Of a stretch of 64,000 bases of DNA, positions 44,932 through 52,418 are shown piece by piece. Numbering within the stretch: the first letter of the stretch is position 1; each line of letters starts with the position of its first letter. The stretch is from Gammaproteobacteria bacterium (GTDB taxonomy: Bacteria > Pseudomonadota > Gammaproteobacteria > JABCZS01). The position numbers and the translations under genes are program-made. Below the pieces are notes generated by a model that saw only the letters and a program-made list of their open reading frames with translations, made no database searches and was not told the origin of the DNA. The stretch is from assembly GCA_013289605.1 (NCBI GenBank), contig JABCZS010000005.1:29850-93849 (forward strand), in the 5' to 3' direction.

Positions 44932-46101
44932 TTAAGACCAATATGTACTAAAACTCATACTTTCTTTTTTCAAATCACACGGCGTAGGGGGCTGTAAAGG
45001 TGGTAATGCTGCGCGATGACCCGCCAGCGTAAATTGCATACGCTCCTGCATATACTGAATATTAAAAAAAGTGTGCCCTCCTGAGAGTTTGCCATATTCA
45101 TGTAATTGAGTTCTATTTTTTAATAATTGCTCGACAAACCAAGCGACAAAATAGCCACAATCATCACTATTGGTTTGCAGGGGCGTGGGGGGCGTATAAA
45201 AAGTAATGTTTTTAGCTGGAAAAAAATGGGCAATGGCTGCGCGGATATTTTCTTGTACCGGTTCGGTGTTGATAGCGGGCATGGAATTATAGACGTAAAC
45301 ATCGGTGTTATTTTGGGTATTGACTATTTCCAGGAGGATATAATGTGCACGGTAATATACAGGAATAAAACAGTGATGCGACCCTAATTTTCTAATGTCT
45401 TCGGTATCTATATTTCTATTATAAAATTTATTTTCGATTTTATGGTTATAAAAACTAACCGGCATAATACATTGTGTGGAGGCATGAGGCAGTTGTTCCA
45501 GGTAATGATCCAATACGGCTTGATCTAACCATGCGCCAGAAGTAAAAAGGGTACGTAAATTTTCAGTGAGTGTGACGTGTATGGCCGCGATATCTGCCTC
45601 AGTGGTGATAGTATTATCTGTTTGAAGCGCGCTTAAGTGACTTAACCATAAAGGAAGCGCGAGATCAAATAAGTTCTGGGTACTTAATGTGCTGGAAGAT
45701 CCCTCTATCATTTCACGAAACGGACCTATCGCATAATAAGTAGGTTGTACTTTACCTTGCGGAGAGCCTAGTTTTTGTAGGATAAAGGATAGGCGTGCAG
45801 AATAGGCAGAAGGTGAGCTTACAGCGGCTAAGCTGTTTACTAATAAGCCTTGTATGGCGCCTACCGTTTGATAAGACTTGGCATTATGAAACAGAAGACT
45901 GTAGGTTGCCCCGGCTTCATAGCGTACCAGGGGACCCTCCCCAGTAAAATTTTCCGGTGCTAATAGCGTGAGTACTTTATTATAGAGTGGCCGGTTTTGC
46001 ATCCCTTGCCAGACTTGTTCCGCATTCCCTTGTGGCGGGGGAGGACGAGTGGCTGAAACTAGGCTATTCCATAGGGTTTTGGTGAGATTACGACGCATCA
46101 T
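44932..46101 (-). CDS. Ulp1/C48-like cysteine protease, candidate effector
   Basis: 389 residues with no signal peptide. The last half resembles the Ulp1/SENP (C48) fold: W190-LDQAVLDHYLEQL matches the entry motif of that family. Catalytic positions are H253 (AHYILLEI), N272 in YVYNSM where Asp is usual, Q309 (oxyanion) and C315 (NSDDCGYFVAWFVEQLL). C48 enzymes process SUMO, NEDD8 or ubiquitin in eukaryotes, and bacteria without such modifiers use them as host-directed effectors. Residues 1-185 are unrecognised. The C-terminus CDLKKESMSFSTYWS is Ser/aromatic-rich. Its minus-strand neighbours are vapBC and an orphan pilin. Confidence 0.78.
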   Translation of the reverse strand: MMRRNLTKTLWNSLVSATRPPPPQGNAEQVWQGMQNRPLYNKVLTLLAPENFTGEGPLVRYEAGATYSLLFHNAKSYQTVGAIQGLLVNSLAAVSSPSAYSARLSFILQKLGSPQGKVQPTYYAIGPFREMIEGSSSTLSTQNLFDLALPLWLSHLSALQTDNTITTEADIAAIHVTLTENLRTLFTSGAWLDQAVLDHYLEQLPHASTQCIMPVSFYNHKIENKFYNRNIDTEDIRKLGSHHCFIPVYYRAHYILLEIVNTQNNTDVYVYNSMPAINTEPVQENIRAAIAHFFPAKNITFYTPPTPLQTNSDDCGYFVAWFVEQLLKNRTQLHEYGKLSGGHTFFNIQYMQERMQFTLAGHRAALPPLQPPTPCDLKKESMSFSTYWS

Positions 46102-46162
46102 TACTCTTTAGTTAATCAACAAGCAAACCCATGATAACAAGAAAAGCTAGAGAAATAAATAT

Positions 46163-46582
46163 TTAGATGCATCGTTGCGTCGATTCTTGGTGATCAAAGG
46201 TATAAGATTTATAAGTGCCTGTATTATCAAGTAAAAACTTAAAGCAGGTCGTGTCTGCGGCTTGATTCACGGCCGTTGCGTAAAAAGTAATGCCGCTCGC
46301 CTTCAACTCGGCCGTAAGGTCATAATGACCTTGCAATGAGGGTAGCGTTTGAGTGGGGGCGAGCTGAATGTCCTGTAAACAAATGAGCGCATCCACCTGG
46401 TGGAGTCTACAGCTTTGCCATAAGCCTTGGTAATGAAATAAACTCTGCATGGCATCTAGGCGATGGGTTTTGTAGACATATTGCATATAACTCGGGTAGG
46501 CCAGCAGCGCAATCAGGCTCATGATCAGTAAAACCGTCAGCATTTCCAGCAAAGTAAAGCCAGGGGACTTTGGGGTAGACAT
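46163..46582 (-). CDS. Type IV pilin-like protein (PilE/minor pilin)
   Basis: A 139-residue prepilin: short basic leader, cleavage site PG|FTLLEM with Glu at mature position 5, then a hydrophobic helix LTVLLIMSLIALLAYPSYM. The globular part has four or five Cys, including a C-terminal pair (CFKFLLDN...TQRC) typical of the pilin D-region. It resembles PilE-family pilins of type IV pili. No other pilus gene is nearby, so it is an orphan whose assembly system would be elsewhere. Confidence 0.85.
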   Translation of the reverse strand: MSTPKSPGFTLLEMLTVLLIMSLIALLAYPSYMQYVYKTHRLDAMQSLFHYQGLWQSCRLHQVDALICLQDIQLAPTQTLPSLQGHYDLTAELKASGITFYATAVNQAADTTCFKFLLDNTGTYKSYTFDHQESTQRCI

Positions 46583-46660
46583 AAGAAATACTTGTGTGTA
46601 ATTTTATTTGGCCTAATCTTATAAGAATCTCAGTAACATCTCAATCTTTGAGGATTTATT

Positions 46661-46894
46661 ATGACCGATATTAAAAAAGCCTTGCTTGATCCGACCGCCG
46701 TGTTTGATCGTCCCATGCAAGTGTTGCATGCCAGTGATCTCAGTGCACAGCAAAAAATCGAAATTTTGCAGCGCTGGCGTTACGATGCACAATTACAGGA
46801 ATTAGCAGAATCAGAAAATATGGCTAAAGGTGGACAAGATGATCTTCTAGAAGAGATTTTAGAAGCATTACATACTTTAGGCGTAGGCAAATAA
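46661..46894 (+). CDS. Small acidic conserved protein
   Basis: 77 residues, no signal or membrane segment. FDRPMQVLHASDLSAQQKIEILQRW and the end DDLLEEILEALHTLG resemble a small family found in many proteobacteria with a conserved EKIEIL-RRWEYDA-type core; I know no established function. Its start ATG 46661 follows TTGAGGA. The stop codon is 7 bases before ald, so the two are co-transcribed. Confidence 0.75.
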   Translation: MTDIKKALLDPTAVFDRPMQVLHASDLSAQQKIEILQRWRYDAQLQELAESENMAKGGQDDLLEEILEALHTLGVGK

Positions 46895-46900
46895 TTACAG

Positions 46901-48016
46901 ATGATGCGTATAGGCGTTCCCAAAGAAATTAAAACCCAAGAAAATCGTGTGGGTTTAGGCCCCACGGGGGTTGCTGAATTAAGAGCGCACGGTCATGAAG
47001 TCTGGGTGGAAACTGGGGCAGGCTTAGGTGTCGGCCTTAACGATGAAGATTATCAGGCCGCAGGCGCTCGGATTGCAAAAAGTCCCGAAGAGATCTTTGC
47101 ACGTGCAGAACTCATCGTAAAGGTCAAAGAGCCACAGCCACAAGAGTGTGCATTACTTAAGCCTAATCATCTCTTATTTGCTTTTCTGCACCTCTCCTCA
47201 GATCAACAGCAAACAGAATTATTGCTGCAATCGGGCTGCACAGCCATTGCCTATGAAACCATTACCAATATCCACGGCGGCTTACCTATACTTGCGCCCA
47301 TGAGTCAAATTGCAGGACGCATGTCTATCCAAGTGGCCGCGCATTATTTAGAAGAACCCTATGGCGGCAGCGGTATTTTATTAGGCGGCATCCCTGGCAC
47401 GACTCCGGCAGACGTTTTAGTCTTAGGCGCAGGACAGGCGGGAAGCAATGCATTGCGATCGGCGATAGGTTTAGAGGCCAAGGTGACGGTGATAGATAAA
47501 TCACCCGCCCGGTTACACCAATTAAATGCCTTATGGGGCGAACAAATAACCACAGTTTTGGCAAGCCCTGAAGGTGTGGCTGAATATGTGGCGCGCGCAG
47601 ATGTCGTGATTGGTGCGGTATTAATTCCTGGGAGCACCGCGCCTAAATTAGTGACTCGGGTGATGTTGCAACAGATGCGCAAAGGATCGGTCATCGTGGA
47701 TATTGCCATCGATCAAGGCGGATGTTTTGAAACTTCACGTCCGACGACTCATGATGCCCCGACGTTTATCGAAGCAGGCATTATTCATTATTGTGTGACC
47801 AATATGCCAGGTGCCGTGCCGCGCACCTCAAGCTTTGCGCTGAATCACGCGACCCTGCCTTTTATTCTTGCGCTGGCGGAAAAAGGTTATCCTGCGGCGC
47901 TTTTAGCTGATCCCTATTTTTTGGCCGGGGTGAATATTGCTAAAGGCCACGTGACCTATGAAGCCGTTGCCCAACAATGGGGTTATCCTTATGTGCCTGC
48001 ACAAACAGTCTTATGA
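46901..48016 (+). CDS. ald: Alanine dehydrogenase
   Basis: Interconverts alanine and pyruvate plus ammonia with NAD+. The 371-residue protein starts MRIGVPKEIKTQENRVGLGP and has the substrate/catalytic motifs VKVKEPQPQE and APMSQIAGRMSIQ, the Rossmann motif VLGAGQAGSNALRSAIGLEA, and DIAIDQGGCFETSRPTTHD. Either ATG of the ATG-ATG pair at 46901/46904 could be used. It follows the small acidic gene and is convergent with the repeat protein gene, overlapping its end by six bases. Confidence 0.96.
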   Translation: MMRIGVPKEIKTQENRVGLGPTGVAELRAHGHEVWVETGAGLGVGLNDEDYQAAGARIAKSPEEIFARAELIVKVKEPQPQECALLKPNHLLFAFLHLSSDQQQTELLLQSGCTAIAYETITNIHGGLPILAPMSQIAGRMSIQVAAHYLEEPYGGSGILLGGIPGTTPADVLVLGAGQAGSNALRSAIGLEAKVTVIDKSPARLHQLNALWGEQITTVLASPEGVAEYVARADVVIGAVLIPGSTAPKLVTRVMLQQMRKGSVIVDIAIDQGGCFETSRPTTHDAPTFIEAGIIHYCVTNMPGAVPRTSSFALNHATLPFILALAEKGYPAALLADPYFLAGVNIAKGHVTYEAVAQQWGYPYVPAQTVL

Positions 48017-49333
48017 GTAACGGGTAAAAGAGGACTGTTGAACTTCACTCAACACTTCAGCTTCAGTGGAATCAAACTCAAATGAGAGGGGATCGGTATC
48101 GACATCCGAGAGGTCAATGTTAAATAGTGCCGTATCCAGATTAAAGGGAGAACTTAGGGCTAATGTGCTATTGAACTGAGGGAGAGTTAGAGGGGGGATG
48201 GCGCTTGTTGCGGGCACTATTGCGTCATATTGGTGCGGGGTATCGGGATGAAAAAATTTCAGTAATTGTTTAAAGTGATCCACGGTGATGCGGATCGTGG
48301 CATTATCCATTTTAACAATGTAAGGATCAGCAGTTTGGATGACATAAGCAGAACGATTCAGCACGGCATAAATATATTTAGCCGCGTTATGTGTTTGCGC
48401 AACACAGCAAATCAAGCCATGGGGTGCATCAAAATAGCGGGGATGATTTAAATTCAATAGCATTTTTTTTGCAGCCGTGTAGTCGGCTTTTTGTCGTTCC
48501 GGGTTTTGAGTATGGGCGCGTTTTCTTTCTTCCATAGTCGGCGCAGGTTTGATGCGTGCATTTTGATACGTTAATTGGGCGGCAAATGCAAACAAAAAAT
48601 CATAATCCGCTTGACATAGCAACAGGGTCATTTGCGAGCGACTGGCTATTTTAGCAGGAGCAAAGGGATCATTATGCGGTAATTCATAAGCAAAATCATT
48701 TAAAGCGGTCACGTCACGATGCAAGGCTTCGCTATCGGAATAAATGATTTGGGTTTGAGGTAAAGTAGGGTGTTTCTCAAAAAATCTTTTTAGGGTGTTG
48801 ACATCTCTTCGGTATCGGTCAGGATTTTCTTTATGAAATTGCTTTCTTTGGGCATAAGTTCTGACTTCGGCTTGGGGCGCAAACAATGTGTATACCGGGG
48901 CCAGTGTGGATGAGCTAGTCTGAGAAACTTTGAATGGCGCGAGCCCCGCTGTGCGCTTTAGATCCAATTCGGTATTACTGACAAATTGATTATAATGTGA
49001 GACGTAGATGAAGGTTTGGGTATTTTTGAGGGTGGCCACTACACCTTCATTGACCACATAGGCAAAACTATTGAGTAAGGTAGAGATTCGACGTCCCTTA
49101 GAATAGTTTTGGGCTTTGATCGTCACCAGTGCTTTATTATTATCAAATGTAATGGTACATTTTTTAAGTTGATTTCTAAGCTCAGTTAATTCGCGGTGAT
49201 ACCGTGATCCCGGTGACTTGTTGTGATGGCGTGCGCTACGCGCCCCTGGCGTCATAGTTTGATTTTTGGTGGATCGTAATGCGGTTTCGGATGGTGTTGT
49301 ACCCGGTTGTTCTTTTTTGCTCTTGGGTGCCAT
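48011..49333 (-). CDS. Orphan protein of three tandem about 110-residue repeats, candidate effector
   Basis: 440 residues, no family recognised. A Lys/Arg/Ser-rich N-terminus (1-45, no signal peptide) precedes three copies of one domain: about 57-120, 192-250 and 304-361. Each has a beta-rich start, a helix with ALxxxxxxLN, the motif N-x-(F/S)AY (NSFAYVV, NDFAYEL, NRSAYVI), then a basic strand and an aromatic helix (HYNQF, YDFLFAF, FKQLLKFF). Copies 2 and 3 are preceded by a related linker, RKxxHxxNPxR-xxxD. The end is acidic, then SEVQQSSFTRYS. GGGGGAG lies before ATG 49333. Role unknown; candidate secreted protein by context. Confidence 0.72.
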   Translation of the reverse strand: MAPKSKKEQPGTTPSETALRSTKNQTMTPGARSARHHNKSPGSRYHRELTELRNQLKKCTITFDNNKALVTIKAQNYSKGRRISTLLNSFAYVVNEGVVATLKNTQTFIYVSHYNQFVSNTELDLKRTAGLAPFKVSQTSSSTLAPVYTLFAPQAEVRTYAQRKQFHKENPDRYRRDVNTLKRFFEKHPTLPQTQIIYSDSEALHRDVTALNDFAYELPHNDPFAPAKIASRSQMTLLLCQADYDFLFAFAAQLTYQNARIKPAPTMEERKRAHTQNPERQKADYTAAKKMLLNLNHPRYFDAPHGLICCVAQTHNAAKYIYAVLNRSAYVIQTADPYIVKMDNATIRITVDHFKQLLKFFHPDTPHQYDAIVPATSAIPPLTLPQFNSTLALSSPFNLDTALFNIDLSDVDTDPLSFEFDSTEAEVLSEVQQSSFTRYS

Positions 49334-49356
49334 GACTACTCCCCCAAACTAAAAAA

Positions 49357-50613
49357 CTAGATATCTCTTACTTTAGGTCCGGTATACCATTGGCGAGGCC
49401 GTCCAATTTTAAAATCATTATCATCACACATTTCACCCCATTGTGCGAGCCAACCCACGGTACGGGCCAGTGCAAAAATAGGCGTAAATAATTCTGTGGG
49501 GATGCCGATGGCGCGTAAAATAATACCCGAATAAAAATCCACATTAGGATAAAGTTTTCTTTGAATAAAATAGTCATCTTCTAGCGCGATGCGCTCTAAT
49601 TGCAAGGCAATTTTAAATAATGGATCGTGTTGCTCGCCTAATTCACTTAACACTTCATCACAGGTTTGTTTCATCACTTTGGCGCGGGGATCATAATTTT
49701 TATAGACCCTGTGCCCAAAGCCCATCAAACGAAAATTATCATTGCTGTCTTTGGCACGCGCGATAAATTTAGGAATATTTTTTTCATCTTCAATTTCGCT
49801 CAGCATTTTAATCACGGCTTCATTGGCGCCGCCATGCGCAGGTCCCCATAACGCGGCAATCCCGGCAGCCATACAGGCGTAGGGGTTGGCAAGCGTTGAG
49901 CCCGCTAAACGTACAGTGGAGGTTGAAGCGTTTTGTTCGTGATCAGCGTGTAAAATTAAAATGCGGTCTATGGCTTTATTTAAAATAGGATTATTGCCGC
50001 GTTTATCATCAAATAATAAATACATAAACTGCTCGGCATAACTTAAGCCTGCGCGGGGGGAGTAAGTTTTTTGCCCGATATGATGCTGGTAACTCCAGGC
50101 CACCAATGCCGGCATAAAACCGATGAGTTGCTCGATCATGTGTTTGCGCTCTGCGGCGTCTCTGATTTTAATCGGGTGAAAGTAACCTGCCAGTGCGCCC
50201 ATTAAACTAATCAGCATCGCCATGGGGTGGGCCCCTTTAGCAAAGCCTTGCAAGGTGTCATGGACAATAGCCGGTGGATTAACGTGTGAGGCAATAATCG
50301 TTTTAAACTCATTTTGCTCGGTAGAATTCGGTAATTCACCATTTAACAATAAGTAAGCGGTCGTCAGAAAATCTGTTTTTGCGGCCAGTTGGTCTATGGG
50401 ATAACCTCGGTGCAACAGGATCCCTTTTTCACCATTAATATAGGTAATGGCAGAACGACAAGAAGCAGTAGAGATAAAGCCGGGATCATAAGTAAAGAAC
50501 TCATGCTTACTTAAAGCTTCAATCTCGACTAAATGGGGACCGTAAGTCGCATTGACTATCGGTAAATCCAGGGTTTCACCCTCTATATTAAGCTTGGCAA
50601 CTTTGTCATTCAT
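49357..50613 (-). CDS. gltA: Citrate synthase, type II
   Basis: Condenses acetyl-CoA and oxaloacetate, entry to the TCA cycle. The 418-residue protein includes GFISTASCRSAITYINGEKG, LHADHEQNASTSTVRLAGS, GPAHGGANEAVIKML (catalytic His) and GFGHRVYKNYDPRAK (His, with the Asp further on), all typical of hexameric NADH-sensitive gammaproteobacterial enzymes. ATG 50613 (MNDKVAKLNIEG) gives the normal N-terminus; an in-frame extension to 50745 is unlikely coding. It is divergent from the sdh-suc operon across a 1.1-kb gap. Confidence 0.95.
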   Translation of the reverse strand: MNDKVAKLNIEGETLDLPIVNATYGPHLVEIEALSKHEFFTYDPGFISTASCRSAITYINGEKGILLHRGYPIDQLAAKTDFLTTAYLLLNGELPNSTEQNEFKTIIASHVNPPAIVHDTLQGFAKGAHPMAMLISLMGALAGYFHPIKIRDAAERKHMIEQLIGFMPALVAWSYQHHIGQKTYSPRAGLSYAEQFMYLLFDDKRGNNPILNKAIDRILILHADHEQNASTSTVRLAGSTLANPYACMAAGIAALWGPAHGGANEAVIKMLSEIEDEKNIPKFIARAKDSNDNFRLMGFGHRVYKNYDPRAKVMKQTCDEVLSELGEQHDPLFKIALQLERIALEDDYFIQRKLYPNVDFYSGIILRAIGIPTELFTPIFALARTVGWLAQWGEMCDDNDFKIGRPRQWYTGPKVRDI

Positions 50614-50842
50614 ATGAATTTTATCCGTAAAATTTTTATTTAACTGGGAAGCTGCGGATGATAGCATAACTAAGATGAAGGCGTCATTAGACAAATTTAG
50701 ATTAAGGTATAATCCAATAAAAATCCACACGCGGTGCGCGCTCACTCTATCGCCTAAGTGATCCCCACGAATTTTTATTTAAAAACAATTTGTTATAAAT
50801 CATTTTAGTCTTTAAGGCCGTAGGCCTGATACCGTTGTGATC

Positions 50843-51059
50843 CACTGCGTCATCCCGTGCGTAAGCCGCCATCAGAAGTGATAGAAGAGCAGGACTTGCG
50901 CGGCTGAAGACACGGGATCCAGGCGGAAATATTGCTTACGAAGTTAATCTATGCTGAGCATGTGAGAAACATCTGTAACCTTTATCCCGTGTCTACAGCC
51001 GCGAGAGATAAGTGCTTCTATCACCCATGATGGCGGCTTACGCACGGGATGACGCAGTG
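50843..51059. repeat. Family B inverted-repeat element, copy 2
   Basis: From CACTGCGTCATCCCGTGCG to the complementary CACGGGATGACGCAGTG, 217 bp, nearly identical to 7002-7220. The right internal arm reads CTTTATCCCGTG here instead of CTGGATCCCGTG, so that stem has changed on one side. Shared right flank GGTCACCAAGAGATAGATTA follows. Confidence 0.9.
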
Positions 51060-51070
51060 GGTCACCAAGA

Positions 51071-51130
51071 GATAGATTAACCGAATAGATTAACCGAATA
51101 GATTACCCGAATAGATTACCCGAATATTTA
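51071..51130. repeat. 13-bp short tandem repeat
   Basis: Four consecutive units of GAATAGATTA(A/C)CC (the first one GATAGATTAACC) and a partial fifth. The matching position after copy 3 (about 51470-51505) has two units, so the number varies between duplicates. The whole block from family B to ATAACCGCGGGGATC is repeated. Confidence 0.8.
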
Positions 51131-51243
51131 CAAAAATAAGTAACTTGATAACCGCGGGGATCCCTCTTTTCCCTCATCCTGTTCCCTAACGCTCACCCTG
51201 TCCCTAACAAATCCCCACGAATTTAGTTTGAAGGCCGTAGGCC

Positions 51244-51459
51244 CACTGCGTCATCCCGTGCGTAAGCCGCCATCATGGGTGATAGAAGAGCAGGACTTGC
51301 GCGGCTGAAGACACGGGATCCAGGCGAAAATATTGCTTACGAAGTTAATCTATGCTGAGCACGTAAGAATATCTCTAACCTGGATCCCGTGTCTACAGCC
51401 GCGAGAGATAAGTGCTTCTATCACCCATGATGGCGGCTTACGCACGGGATGACGCAGTG
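51244..51459. repeat. Family B inverted-repeat element, copy 3
   Basis: 216 bp, same ends as copies 1 and 2, with the same right flank and the trailing tract ending ATAACCGCGGGGATC (to 51536) also seen after copy 2 (to 51162). Copies 2 and 3 are thus halves of an approximately 400-bp tandem duplication between gltA and sdhC. Apart from these, the 50614-51641 gap shows no gene. Confidence 0.9.
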
Positions 51460-51641
51460 GGTCACCCAGAGATAGATTAACCGAATAGATTACCCGAATA
51501 TTTACAAAAATAAGTAACTTGATAACCGCGGGGATCTATCTTTTTCCTCACCTTATCGCTCTCACTCTATCCCTTGCGAAGGCGGGTATAATGTGAGAGG
51601 AAAATCTTCACTATCCCTGCGCACAAACCCCACACAAGCTA

Positions 51642-51670
51642 TTGTTCTCAAAAGCGATTAGGCCTATAAT
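51642..51670 (+). promoter_or_regulatory. Promoter of the sdhCDAB-sucABCD operon
   Basis: TTGTTC (51642-51647), 17-bp spacer and perfect TATAAT (51665-51670), 32 bases before the sdhC GTG. GCCTATAATTGGCC around the -10 box is nearly palindromic. Confidence 0.6.
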
Positions 51671-51702
51671 TGGCCGGTGTTCATTACCGGTAAGGCTAAA
51701 TC

Positions 51703-52077
51703 GTGATTTCAAAACGCCCAGTAAATCTTAATTTATTCACATTTTCGTTTCCCATACCTGCGATTGTGTCCATATTGCATCGTATTTCGGGTGTGGTGTT
51801 ATTCTTATTGATCCCGGCATTGCTGGCTGTGCTCGCGTGCAGTTTGCAGGGTGCCGAAGGGTTTAATCGTGTCGTATCCTTTTTTAGCCATCCCTTCGTT
51901 AAATTTTGCCTGTGGGCGAGTTTGTTGGCTTTGTTTTATCACTTAGTGGCGGGCATACGCCATTTATTAATGGATTGTCATTGGGGGGATAGCTTATCCG
52001 GCGGACGTCTGGGTGCAAAGCTGGTCCTTTTCATCACATTTATCTTTGCACTGCTTTTGGGAATATGGCTATGGTAA
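51703..52077 (+). CDS. sdhC: Succinate dehydrogenase cytochrome b556 subunit
   Basis: Membrane anchor of complex II. The 124-residue, three-helix protein has the family motifs RPVNLNLFTFSFPIPAIVSI and LHRISGVVLFL (Ser/Arg near the quinone site), and the haem-ligand His in LFYHLVAGIRHLLMD. The start is GTG 51703 after TAAGG. It overlaps sdhD by 13 bases. Confidence 0.95.
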   Translation: MISKRPVNLNLFTFSFPIPAIVSILHRISGVVLFLLIPALLAVLACSLQGAEGFNRVVSFFSHPFVKFCLWASLLALFYHLVAGIRHLLMDCHWGDSLSGGRLGAKLVLFITFIFALLLGIWLW

Positions 52078-52418
52078 AAAGTGTACTGACTTTTGGACAA
52101 AATGGATTGAGCGATTGGCTCTGGCAGCGTGTGAGTGCGGTGATTTTAGCGCTGTATACGATTTTTTTATTAGGCTATATCCTCTGTCACCCCGGCTTAG
52201 ATTTTGCCGTTTGGCAAACCTTGTATGCCCACCCCGCAATGCGACTATTTACTTTATTTGCATTATTAAGTTTACTGATACACTCTTGGATCGGTATTTG
52301 GACGGTCCTAACCGATTACATCAAATACGTTTATTTACGGCTATTCTTAGAAATTGCTTTGGTGTTGGCTCTGGCCATTTATTTCGTCTGGGGCATACAA
52401 ATTTTATGGAGTGTATAG
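52065..52418 (+). CDS. sdhD: Succinate dehydrogenase membrane anchor subunit
   Basis: Second membrane subunit of complex II, 117 residues with three hydrophobic helices. The N-terminal GLSDWLWQRVSAVILALYTI is typical of SdhD, and LLIHSWIGIWTVLTDYIKY carries the conserved His and the Asp-Tyr of the quinone site. It starts within sdhC, and its TAG is directly followed by the ATG of sdhA. Confidence 0.94.
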   Translation: MAMVKSVLTFGQNGLSDWLWQRVSAVILALYTIFLLGYILCHPGLDFAVWQTLYAHPAMRLFTLFALLSLLIHSWIGIWTVLTDYIKYVYLRLFLEIALVLALAIYFVWGIQILWSV

